Source: Chryseobacterium indologenes (GTDB lineage Bacteria > Bacteroidota > Bacteroidia > Flavobacteriales > Weeksellaceae). From it: a DNA stretch of 37,049 nucleotides. The stretch covers positions 1-37,049 of the forward strand of contig LAZY01000054.1 of assembly GCA_001013295.1 (NCBI GenBank). Reading direction: 5' to 3'. The notes beneath the pieces were generated by a model. That model did not search any database and had not been told where the DNA came from. It saw only the letters and a program-made list of their open reading frames with translations. Shown here piece by piece: positions 30,302 through 37,049 of the stretch. A program made the translations under genes and the position numbers. Every line of letters begins with the position of its first letter. Position 1 is the stretch's first letter.

Positions 30302-31539
30302 TTTTTTTCAGCCAGGATTTTCTCTGATATATATTTCGGAAGTTTCTCAATAGCTTCTGTTAATCGGGTATTATTAATCTTCTTCTCATGATCATCTTTT
30401 ATGTAAGAATTACAATTTTCATAGAAAAAATAAGCTATAACTCTATTATAATCATCCAGTTTTTCATCTTTTATCATAGATAGGAGCTTGGTTAAAAATA
30501 GATTGATATGTTCAGATTCTGATATAGCTCTTCCTAATCTTCCGATACTTCCAAAATAATGGTTATTGACAGGGTTTTCAATACGGAAAGCGATTCCCAA
30601 AATAAGGTCCTGAACATTGATATTAAGATGTTCCAATTCCTTTATATAGGTTTGGCGCTGTTGTTGTGCATAACTGGCATCTGAGACTCTTTCGAATCGG
30701 TCATTCATGATGTCCAGATGTGATTTAAGAAAAACTTCCCAATTATTGACATCCGCAGATAATAAAGCTATATTAATGGCCTGTATCCTTGGGCTTTCGT
30801 CCTGGCTACATGTACCATATGCCTGATGTCCTCGCATTTTTTCAAGTAAATTCATTTTACTCTTTACAGACAGCTTTTGCCAGTTTTTTGGAAGCTGTAT
30901 AGTTGGCTCTTTTAATGTATTTTTAAATTTAGCAGATGCAGTATCAATCAGACAATCGGAATAAATTATTTGACGGTTGTATTGTAAATCCAAAGGATGA
31001 CTTTCAAAATTGTCAGGGAAATAAAAGGCTAATAACGATTCTTCTGATGTGTTGTAGCCTTTATTGTTACGATACATCCAGGTGTTTTTAGCAGGTTTAT
31101 TGTACTTTTCAGCTGTATAATCTTCATCCAAATAAAATCCTCTGTTATCACCTAGTCCAATTTCCTGTACTTCAATAATATCTAGTTTCCGGTAATCTTT
31201 CCGTTTCGATTTGATGAATAGATTGTCTTTTTTAACCTTAGAATTAGGATACTTTTTAACAAAATCTTCAAAAGAAATATGATGATCAATATCGTTTTTT
31301 GCCTGAGCGACATTCCCTGAATCCAAGGTGATAATATATCCTTTTGTCTGAAGCTTTGAATAAAATACTTTAGTTAGATCACAGGTTTTATATTTTAAAT
31401 TCAATGAATCAACAATTTTCCCAAGTTTTGCCATTGTTTTTTCATTGTAGATCAATCCGTTTTTATAGGTGGTATATTCTATTTGGGCCAATAGAACAGA
31501 AGATATAAAAAGCCCAGATAGCAGACTTATTTTTTTCAT
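30298..31539 (-). CDS. Hypothetical secreted protein, 413 aa
   Basis: I do not recognise the family. A Sec signal peptide (1-18, cleavage at L-A/Q) leads into a long soluble chain without membrane helices. The N-terminal half is lysine/tyrosine-rich with D-D-Y or Y-K-x-x-D motifs; residues about 240-410 are helical with an H-Q-A-Y-G-T-C-S-Q-D-E-S segment near 234 and ending N-T-R-L-T-E-A-I-E-K-L. No catalytic motif or T9SS domain is visible, so it is likely periplasmic. The stop overlaps the end of the convergent epimerase gene; the upstream promoter is not clear. Confidence 0.72.
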   Translation of the reverse strand: MKKISLLSGLFISSVLLAQIEYTTYKNGLIYNEKTMAKLGKIVDSLNLKYKTCDLTKVFYSKLQTKGYIITLDSGNVAQAKNDIDHHISFEDFVKKYPNSKVKKDNLFIKSKRKDYRKLDIIEVQEIGLGDNRGFYLDEDYTAEKYNKPAKNTWMYRNNKGYNTSEESLLAFYFPDNFESHPLDLQYNRQIIYSDCLIDTASAKFKNTLKEPTIQLPKNWQKLSVKSKMNLLEKMRGHQAYGTCSQDESPRIQAINIALLSADVNNWEVFLKSHLDIMNDRFERVSDASYAQQQRQTYIKELEHLNINVQDLILGIAFRIENPVNNHYFGSIGRLGRAISESEHINLFLTKLLSMIKDEKLDDYNRVIAYFFYENCNSYIKDDHEKKINNTRLTEAIEKLPKYISEKILAEKN

Positions 31540-31612
31540 GATAGGGAAATATTAGTTTTTCTCTATAACGAAATAACCAGTGATATTATTTTAGAGACTG
31601 AAGATATAAGAA

Positions 31613-31972
31613 CTATTTCGAAAAATTTTCCAAAGCCTTTTCCACTGTTTCTACAAAATTTACGTGTTTCGTTTTATTGCTTTCAAAAATAAAATCCTTC
31701 ATACTCTTACTTTCGTATTTGCTGAAGTCACCTACAATAGCGAGACCTATGCGGTAGTTTGAAAATTTCTGAAGAATTTCTCCGGCTATTTTGGTTTTCA
31801 GATCAAAGAATTCGGGAGTAATGTTTTTTTCATGGAGAATCACCTTATCAAACCCCTGATAATAGACATTTCCCATGAGATCCAGTCCATCCTGTGGAGA
31901 TTGAATGATGATTTGATCAGAAGTAACTTCTGCAATTTGTATATTTCCGACGTTGTGTGATTTGATGATCAT
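31613..31972 (-). CDS. DUF4180 domain-containing protein
   Basis: A 119-residue cytoplasmic protein that fits DUF4180: I-A-E-V-T-S-D-Q-I near 13, D-G-L-D-L-M-G-N-V-Y-Y-Q-G-F-D-K-V-I-L-H near 28-47, P-E-F-F-D-L-K-T-K-I-A-G-E-I-L-Q-K-F near 53-70 and R-I-G-L-A-I-V-G-D-F near 74-83. The family has an alpha/beta fold of unknown role. It has its own -7 box (TAATTTTG at 32008-32015) right after the prmC stop codon, so it is probably transcribed separately from the prmC operon. Confidence 0.83.
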   Translation of the reverse strand: MIIKSHNVGNIQIAEVTSDQIIIQSPQDGLDLMGNVYYQGFDKVILHEKNITPEFFDLKTKIAGEILQKFSNYRIGLAIVGDFSKYESKSMKDFIFESNKTKHVNFVETVEKALENFSK

Positions 31973-32007
31973 GATTTCTGTGAGGTATGGTTATGTCTTA
32001 TGGGAGG

Positions 32008-32015
32008 CAAAATTA
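32008..32015 (-). promoter_or_regulatory. -7 promoter box (TAATTTTG) of the DUF4180 gene
   Basis: An exact TAnnTTTG match on the minus strand, immediately downstream of the prmC stop codon (32017-32019) and 35 bases before the ATG at 31972. Confidence 0.55.
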
Positions 32016-32016
32016 C

Positions 32017-32874
32017 TTATTTTATCCCATAAATAAACCTGTCATTTTCAGATAAATCTTTCAATAACTGAGCGTTAGAAAAACCTGAATACAGGTCCCT
32101 TGTTTCAGGGCCTAGCTTTTGATTGATTTCCAAAAACAGAAGTCCACCATCATTCAGATGTTCTTTGGCGTCTTCCGCGATCTTTCTGTAAAAAATCAAT
32201 GCATCGGCAGTAGGGGAGAAAAGAGCCATTTTAGGTTCAAATTCCTTCACGGAATCGGCAATTTCTATCTCTTCCTCAATACCGATATAGGGCGGGTTTG
32301 AGATGATGACGTCATACTTTTCCGTCAGTTCAGAATGAAGATAATCGGCATGAATAAAATTGACGGATAACTGATGATATTCCGCATTTCTTTTGGCGGT
32401 TTCCAATGCTTTTTCAGAAAAATCTATAGATGAAACATCAGCTTCCGGAAAATGCTTTTTCAGAACCAATGGAATTACACCGCTTCCTGTACCAATGTCC
32501 AGGATTTTTAAAACCTGGGTGGTAGGTTGTAAGCTTTGTGCTTTTTTTATCTCCTGGATGGCTATTTCAAGCAGTTCTTCAGTTTCCGGACGGGGAATCA
32601 GTACATTTTCGTCGACAAAGAATTTCATTCCGTAAAATTCCGTTTCTCCCAAAATCTGTAAATAAGGTTTCCCAGTTTTTAATGCTGAAATAATAGAATG
32701 GAACTTTTCCTCAATCTCTGAAGATATTTCCTGATCAGCAAACTGGCGCTGCTGAATATGATTGAACCCTAAGATCTGTTCTGCAAACATCTGAAAGATA
32801 AATGTATTTTCTGATTCTGTATAAATTTCTGAAAGTTGTGTCGAAAACTGGGTTTTCAGTGCTGATAGTGTCAT
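32017..32874 (-). CDS. prmC: Peptide chain release factor N5-glutamine methyltransferase
   Basis: A 285-residue methyltransferase. The N-terminal helical domain (1-90) precedes V-L-I-P-R-P-E-T-E-E-L (91-101), the SAM-binding motif D-I-G-T-G-S-G (126-132) and the N-P-P-Y motif (193-196) that holds the target glutamine. PrmC methylates the GGQ glutamine of RF1 and RF2, improving termination. All key motifs are present. It is the last gene of a tight minus-strand operon, five bases after the unknown exported protein gene, an unusual partner for a translation enzyme. Confidence 0.95.
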   Translation of the reverse strand: MTLSALKTQFSTQLSEIYTESENTFIFQMFAEQILGFNHIQQRQFADQEISSEIEEKFHSIISALKTGKPYLQILGETEFYGMKFFVDENVLIPRPETEELLEIAIQEIKKAQSLQPTTQVLKILDIGTGSGVIPLVLKKHFPEADVSSIDFSEKALETAKRNAEYHQLSVNFIHADYLHSELTEKYDVIISNPPYIGIEEEIEIADSVKEFEPKMALFSPTADALIFYRKIAEDAKEHLNDGGLLFLEINQKLGPETRDLYSGFSNAQLLKDLSENDRFIYGIK

Positions 32875-32879
32875 TGTAT

Positions 32880-34721
32880 TTAATAAAACATTTCTGTTTT
32901 CTTACTTTTTAATTCAATTTTATTCTCACCTACCTGGAATTCATCCATCAGTGGTGGAGGTATTTTTTTATTGATTTTTTCGTTCCAGCTTTTTCTTTTT
33001 ATAGGGCTGTTTTTATCACAATTTTCGGATGAATACTCAAATATGGCATCGCCTGTGGATATATTATAATCTACTGACTGGAAATAATCACAGGGTGCAC
33101 CTACAGTCACACTGGCTCCAATCAGATACCAATTCTTGTTTTGGAACCTGTATCGATGGGTATAATTCCATTTCTGCCGGCTTCCTCCGAAATGATCAAT
33201 AACAATGGTTTTGTTCTTAATGCTGATTCCTTGATAAGGATTTCCCATCATCCCGCCATGTTCGGTAGAAAGAATAGGGTTGGTTGACTGGTGCCATAAT
33301 ACCCAGTTTTCACCTTCTTTTTTATAAATAGCCAAACTTTGGGCGAATCCCAAATCACCTTCTATCGGGGTTTCATACACACATACTGCTTCATCTTCAG
33401 GACTGTCATCCAGATTTCCAAAGGCTCTTTCTTTTAAAGTCCAGAATTTTGGGGTAAATTCTTCAAGAGTTTTTGCTTTTTTCAGGGTGATTTCACTATC
33501 GAAACTCCCACTTTCTACAGCCTCCCGAAAAGCATCTATTTTATTCTGTTTTTCATTGGATATTTTAGGAATGTCTGTTCTGATATTCTCTGCATCTTTA
33601 GGGAATTCAGGCAAAGTATAACTTCTTGGTACAGAATTCGGGTCATAGTATTTTATTTCCCGGTATTCATAATCAATAAGTTTCTTTTTGCTGTTGACTT
33701 CGTCAGGATCCTGTCTGTAATACTTTTTTGAAATCCAGTTTCCCTGTTGGTCAAAAGTATATTCAAAAGAATCTGCATACTGATAATTTCCCGTATATTC
33801 TATGCTTTGTTCGAAAACAAGATTGTTGCGATCATCATACCTTCGGATTGTTTTTGTTGACTTTTCCGTTCCAAGCATGTGGTATTGCTGCTCAATACGC
33901 TCCTGATAGTCTTTAGAATAATAATATTCGGTTTTATTTTCGAGAGCATTATGATTGGAAAACCATATTTCCGAAAGAAGATAGCCGTTTTTATCGTAAC
34001 TGAAAGTCACATCCCTGTCTTTAATGATATAATCTTTAATGTCAACAGGCTTGTAAGACCCTTTGATCCATTGATAACGATGAATTTTGGATTGGTATAA
34101 AGGTGTTTTTTTGGTGAGAAAGGGATACTCAAAAATATATTCTTTTTCAGGATCGGCTAAAGAATCATCACTGTAGTCGGTAATCTTAACGATTATCTTT
34201 TTGGGCTCCGAAGAATAGCTGTATTTTGTATATCCTTCGTATACAAAGGATTTCTTATCATCTATCATATAATCTATTTCTTCCTGAAGAAGATTCCCTT
34301 TGTTGTAAAAAAGCCAGCTATAGCTGTTTGTATTTTTATTCTCAACCGATTCTTTAAGAATAAGAAGATTATTTTTATAATGAAATTTTTCTATAGTAGA
34401 ATGTGCGTCATCATTCGTCTTTCGATACAGTTTTCTGCCATCCGGAAGATATTCTGTATAGGATTCCTGAAGGTAGGGAAGTCCGTCACGAAGTACAGTA
34501 TTGCCGGTTTTTTTTTCAGCCTTTCTAAACTTTGTAACGGAAAAAATATTTTTTGTTACAAAGTTTATTGAGTCGTTATACTGGCTGTTAAAAATATAAT
34601 TATCAAAAGATCCATTCATAACTTCGGTCTTTTCCTGGGCACTGCTGATCACAAAACTTATTGATAAGACAAGTTTAAGTGCTTTTGGGAATACGGTATT
34701 TAGGATCTCTGAATGATTCAT
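32880..34721 (-). CDS. Hypothetical exported protein, 613 aa, YD-like repeats
   Basis: I do not recognise a named family. A hydrophobic N-terminal segment (about 15-27) ends in S-S-A-Q, consistent with a signal peptide. Residues about 70-370 consist of loosely repeated tyrosine-rich units (Y-x-Y-D-x-x-G-x-L-L-x-E, for example F-S-Y-D-K-N-G-Y-L-L-S-E and F-T-Y-F-D-Q-Q-G-N-W-like stretches) resembling RHS/YD-type or toxin-like beta repeats. The C-terminal 200 residues look like a separate globular domain with G-G-M-M-G-N-P-Y-Q and H-F-G-G-S-R-Q-K-W. Its ATG directly follows the yaaA stop codon, and prmC starts five bases after its end. No T9SS domain was seen. Confidence 0.75.
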   Translation of the reverse strand: MNHSEILNTVFPKALKLVLSISFVISSAQEKTEVMNGSFDNYIFNSQYNDSINFVTKNIFSVTKFRKAEKKTGNTVLRDGLPYLQESYTEYLPDGRKLYRKTNDDAHSTIEKFHYKNNLLILKESVENKNTNSYSWLFYNKGNLLQEEIDYMIDDKKSFVYEGYTKYSYSSEPKKIIVKITDYSDDSLADPEKEYIFEYPFLTKKTPLYQSKIHRYQWIKGSYKPVDIKDYIIKDRDVTFSYDKNGYLLSEIWFSNHNALENKTEYYYSKDYQERIEQQYHMLGTEKSTKTIRRYDDRNNLVFEQSIEYTGNYQYADSFEYTFDQQGNWISKKYYRQDPDEVNSKKKLIDYEYREIKYYDPNSVPRSYTLPEFPKDAENIRTDIPKISNEKQNKIDAFREAVESGSFDSEITLKKAKTLEEFTPKFWTLKERAFGNLDDSPEDEAVCVYETPIEGDLGFAQSLAIYKKEGENWVLWHQSTNPILSTEHGGMMGNPYQGISIKNKTIVIDHFGGSRQKWNYTHRYRFQNKNWYLIGASVTVGAPCDYFQSVDYNISTGDAIFEYSSENCDKNSPIKRKSWNEKINKKIPPPLMDEFQVGENKIELKSKKTEMFY

Positions 34722-35480
34722 TTATCTTGTAAAAACTAATTTGGTATCGGTAGATTTTTCTTCATTAATTCTGTATCCTTCATAATTAAAGGCTTTTACA
34801 TCATTTAGGGTTTGGGCATTTGTTTCTGCACAGAATCTTACCACAAGACCTCTGGCGTGTTTGGTATACACGACTATTGTTTTCAGTTTTCCGTCTTTCA
34901 GTTCATAAAAATCAAAATCAACAACTGTATGGTTCAGTTTTTTTCTGTCGATGACTTTTCCGTACTCGTTGCTGGCAAGGTGAAGAAGTATCTCCCCTTT
35001 TTTCATTTCTGAATTTAGCTGTTCGGTGATTTTTTCCCTCCAGAACTCATAAAGATTTTTGTATTGTTCAAAGGCAAAAGGACGTCCCATTTCCAGCCTG
35101 TAAAGCATTACTTTATCCGATGGTTTCAGCAGTCCGTATAATCCGGAAAGTATTCTATAGTTCTTTTGCAGATAGTCTACCGCGTCTTTATCGAGTGTTT
35201 TAGCATCTAAACCTCTGTATACTTCTCCTGTAAAGGCAAACATGGCCGGTGCAGACTCTTTTGCGGAAGGTTTAGACTTCCATTTTTGGTTTCTTTCCCA
35301 GTTCTCATCAGCCAGTTTAGGCGAAATTTCCATCAACTCGGAAAGATATTTTGGTGATTTTTCTTTTAAATAAGATTGTATCAATGCTGCGTCTTCAATG
35401 AATTTCGGGGTAGTAGATTTCAACAGTTCTGTTGAATTTTCTACGTTCATTAATTTCGCAGGAGATGTTATAATTTTCAT
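34722..35480 (-). CDS. yaaA: Peroxide stress protein YaaA (UPF0246)
   Basis: A 252-residue protein matching the YaaA/DUF328 family: M-K-I-I-T-S-P-A-K-L-M at the start, F-T-G-E-V-Y-R-G-L-D-A near 83-93, L-S-G-L-Y-G-L-L-K-P-S-D near 112-123, Y-R-L-E-M-G near 128-133, L-A-S-N-E-Y-G-K-V-I near 174-183 and K-H-A-R-G near 207-211. YaaA lowers free iron and limits DNA damage during peroxide stress. The frame is open upstream to 35513, but that part lacks similarity and would run into the CPBP gene, so the start is at 35480. It lies four bases after the CPBP gene and is co-transcribed with it. Confidence 0.95.
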   Translation of the reverse strand: MKIITSPAKLMNVENSTELLKSTTPKFIEDAALIQSYLKEKSPKYLSELMEISPKLADENWERNQKWKSKPSAKESAPAMFAFTGEVYRGLDAKTLDKDAVDYLQKNYRILSGLYGLLKPSDKVMLYRLEMGRPFAFEQYKNLYEFWREKITEQLNSEMKKGEILLHLASNEYGKVIDRKKLNHTVVDFDFYELKDGKLKTIVVYTKHARGLVVRFCAETNAQTLNDVKAFNYEGYRINEEKSTDTKLVFTR

Positions 35481-35484
35481 AATG

Positions 35485-36186
35485 TTAAAATACAGATAAA
35501 TGTTTAATATCAATAAAATTCATGGCCATCAGAGACACAAAGTCAATCATAAAATGACAGATGATCAGAATTTTAATGTTTGAATAAAATTTATAAAACA
35601 CAGCAAAAACAACTCCAATAAAGAAGGGAATAACTACCTGTCCGATGGTTCCGTATGTACTGTGCAGAATGCCAAAAAGAATAGCCGAAACAGCAATTCC
35701 TAAAACCGGACTGTTGTAGATCTTTTCGATTCTAGGTTGTATGTAACCCCGCATCAGAAATTCTTCCACAGCACCAGCCGTAAAGCATGTAAAAATAATT
35801 AAAAAATAATTGTTTTTAAAAATTGAGCTCAATTCAAAAAGCTTGGTACTCATTTTCTCATGGAACAGAAACTGTAGCAGTATATTCAGAAAGGTCCCGC
35901 CTATGCTACAGGTAAGATATAACCCAAGAACAGCTTTTATATAAAACAGAATCGGGTACCGACTTTCTTTTTTTAATAGAAATGGTTCTTTTTCGATAAA
36001 AATACTGTAGAGAAATACAATAAGTAAAACTCCCCAGATAATAAGTCGGGTAAGAAAAAAATTGTGTTCCGTGATTCCTCGCACTCCTGTTATCAACGCA
36101 GCTGCGGGAAAGGCATAAAGCATTGCAGCAACTAAGAGAACAAAAGTGAGTATAATTCCTGTAGAATACTTCCCATTAAGCCCCAT
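35485..36186 (-). CDS. CPBP family intramembrane glutamic endopeptidase
   Basis: A 233-residue membrane protein with about seven helices. The CPBP (Abi/CAAX protease) signature is complete: E141-E142-x-x-x-R146 (E-E-F-L-M-R-G), then H175 in F-G-I-L-H-S and H211 near the last helix (C-H-F-M-I-D-F). These enzymes cut membrane-associated substrates, such as CAAX-type or bacteriocin-related peptides; the substrate is unknown here. It is the first gene of a four-gene operon with yaaA, the 613-aa protein and prmC. Near its start is a CAAAATTCAAAGTTTA-type sequence also found before ychF. Confidence 0.92.
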   Translation of the reverse strand: MGLNGKYSTGIILTFVLLVAAMLYAFPAAALITGVRGITEHNFFLTRLIIWGVLLIVFLYSIFIEKEPFLLKKESRYPILFYIKAVLGLYLTCSIGGTFLNILLQFLFHEKMSTKLFELSSIFKNNYFLIIFTCFTAGAVEEFLMRGYIQPRIEKIYNSPVLGIAVSAILFGILHSTYGTIGQVVIPFFIGVVFAVFYKFYSNIKILIICHFMIDFVSLMAMNFIDIKHLSVF

Positions 36187-36236
36187 AATCTAATCTGTCA
36201 ACCGTAAACTTTGAATTTTGAACCTTAAATTTTAAG

Positions 36237-36848
36237 CTAAATAATTCCTTTTCCCTGACGGATGATTTCCGGTTCTCCTGAAGTAAGGTCTACAATAGTA
36301 GAGGCCACATTATCTCCATACCCGGAATCAATCACAATGTCTACCAGGTGATCATATTTCTCAGCGATAAGCTCAGGATCTGTAGAATATTCAATGATTT
36401 CATCATCATCTCTGATGGAGGTGGAGGCAATAGGATGCCCAAGTTTCTCAACAATAAGCTGTGGAATTGGGTGATCCGGAACACGGATACCAATTGTTTT
36501 ATGCCCTTTATAGGCTAAAGGTAAGCTTTTATTGGCTTCAAGAATAAAGGTGAACGGGCCGGGAAGGTGGCTTTTCAGAAATCTGAAAACCGACGTGTCA
36601 ATAGGTCTTGTAAAATCGGAAAGATGGCTAAGGTCATTACAGATAATCGAGAATTTTGACTTCTCAAGCTTCATTTTTTTGAGTTGAGCCAGTTTTTCCA
36701 TGGCTTTTATATCAAAAATATTGCAGCCTAAGGCATAAATCGTATCTGAAGGATAGATAATAAGCCCACCATTATTTAAAGTTTTAATAACCTCATTTAC
36801 AAGATTTTCCTGTGGGTTGTCCGGATAAATTTTTAATATCTTTGCCAT
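36237..36848 (-). CDS. tsaC: L-threonylcarbamoyladenylate synthase (TsaC/YrdC type)
   Basis: A 203-residue YrdC-domain protein without the C-terminal Sua5 extension. Features include G-G-L-I-I-Y-P-S-D-T-I-Y-A-L-G-C (27-42), the K-x3-6-K basic stretch around 57-66, P-G-P-F-T-F-I-L near 96-103 and R-V-P-D-H-P near 123-128. It makes threonylcarbamoyl-AMP from threonine, bicarbonate and ATP, the first step of t6A37 formation in tRNAs that read ANN codons. The frame extends to 36863, but a TATCTTTG -7 box at 36853-36860 lies inside that extension, leaving MAKILKIYP (36848) as an almost leaderless start. Confidence 0.93.
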   Translation of the reverse strand: MAKILKIYPDNPQENLVNEVIKTLNNGGLIIYPSDTIYALGCNIFDIKAMEKLAQLKKMKLEKSKFSIICNDLSHLSDFTRPIDTSVFRFLKSHLPGPFTFILEANKSLPLAYKGHKTIGIRVPDHPIPQLIVEKLGHPIASTSIRDDDEIIEYSTDPELIAEKYDHLVDIVIDSGYGDNVASTIVDLTSGEPEIIRQGKGII

Positions 36849-36852
36849 AGAA

Positions 36853-36860
36853 CAAAGATA
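36853..36860 (-). promoter_or_regulatory. -7 promoter box (TATCTTTG) of tsaC
   Basis: An exact TAnnTTTG match on the minus strand ending four bases before the ATG at 36848, so the transcript is probably leaderless or nearly so. Confidence 0.55.
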
Positions 36861-36930
36861 CAAATAATAAAATAGTTTTTATGAAAGTCCTTTATTTAAA
36901 AGAAAAATTAGGATTTGTAAAAAATATTCG

Positions 36931-36938
36931 TACCTTTG
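36931..36938 (+). promoter_or_regulatory. -7 promoter box (TACCTTTG) of initiator tRNA gene
   Basis: An exact TAnnTTTG match 11 bases before the tRNA 5' end. Confidence 0.55.
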
Positions 36939-36949
36939 CAATCCAATAT

Positions 36950-37022
<73 letters not shown>

Positions 37023-37029
37023 CTAAGTA

Positions 37030-37048
37030 AGTGCTTTCGGTAAGCACT
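37030..37048 (+). terminator. Hairpin downstream of tRNA (probable terminator, cut by window end)
   Basis: AGTGCTT and AAGCACT form a perfect seven-base stem around TCGGT, eight bases after the tRNA. The window ends before any T run can be seen. Confidence 0.55.
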
Positions 37049-37049
37049 C

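Noticed and set aside
35481..35513. N-terminal extension of YaaA
   Set aside because: The family begins at MKIITSPAKLM; the extension overlaps the end of the CPBP gene.

Overview
The window looks like a chromosomal segment of a Chryseobacterium-type flavobacterium (Bacteroidota). Evidence: AT-rich DNA, genes preceded by the Bacteroidota -7 box (TAnnTTTG) instead of Shine-Dalgarno sequences, a type IX secretion (T9SS) C-terminal sorting domain, a LytTR sensor kinase with a beta-propeller input, and several Bacteroidota-style families (TypA, DUF1294, DUF2867, DUF4180). Assignments rest on reading motifs by eye; no database search was possible.

Layout. 1-3700: a Cys-rich double-glycine peptide gene (-), a YceI-like lipoprotein, a T9SS cargo protein with sialidase-like repeats, a small unknown gene and a DUF1294 membrane protein. 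3900-11720: typA, a GHL10-type glycoside hydrolase lipoprotein, two small membrane proteins, ferritin, ychF and a calcium-loop lipoprotein. 11770-15180: two three-gene clusters of tiny Cys-rich double-glycine-leader peptides, all on the minus strand, flanking a plus-strand AraC regulator and short-chain dehydrogenase (SDR). 15180-15740: a gene-free stretch dominated by nested inverted repeats. 15740-21350: a class I aminotransferase, a DUF2867 gene with an 18-bp palindrome upstream, and a LytS/LytR-like two-component pair. 21480-28330: parE, an unknown membrane protein, parC, a rhomboid protease and a membrane-anchored AraC regulator, all in one direction. 28490-30300: a second SDR and an NAD-dependent epimerase. 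30300-36850 (minus strand): an unknown secreted protein, DUF4180, then CPBP protease - yaaA - unknown exported protein - prmC in a tight operon, and the tsaC/YrdC threonylcarbamoyl-AMP synthase. The window ends with an initiator tRNA-Met.

The most novel-looking content is the peptide family. Six peptides at 11773-15173 share a leader of the form KKL-[NS]-K-x-x-L-x-x-I-x-GG and a core spacing C-x(5-7)-C-x6-C-x4-C followed by R, Q or K. One member carries the module twice and one has lost the second glycine. A seventh peptide at 117-272 keeps the leader type but has a different cysteine pattern. No modification enzyme or exporter gene lies in the window, so if these are secreted or modified peptides the machinery must be elsewhere.

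Many starts were set by promoter position: for yceI, the 118-aa gene at 2963, parE and tsaC the -7 box lies inside or downstream of the longest reading frame's start, so the shorter product is given.
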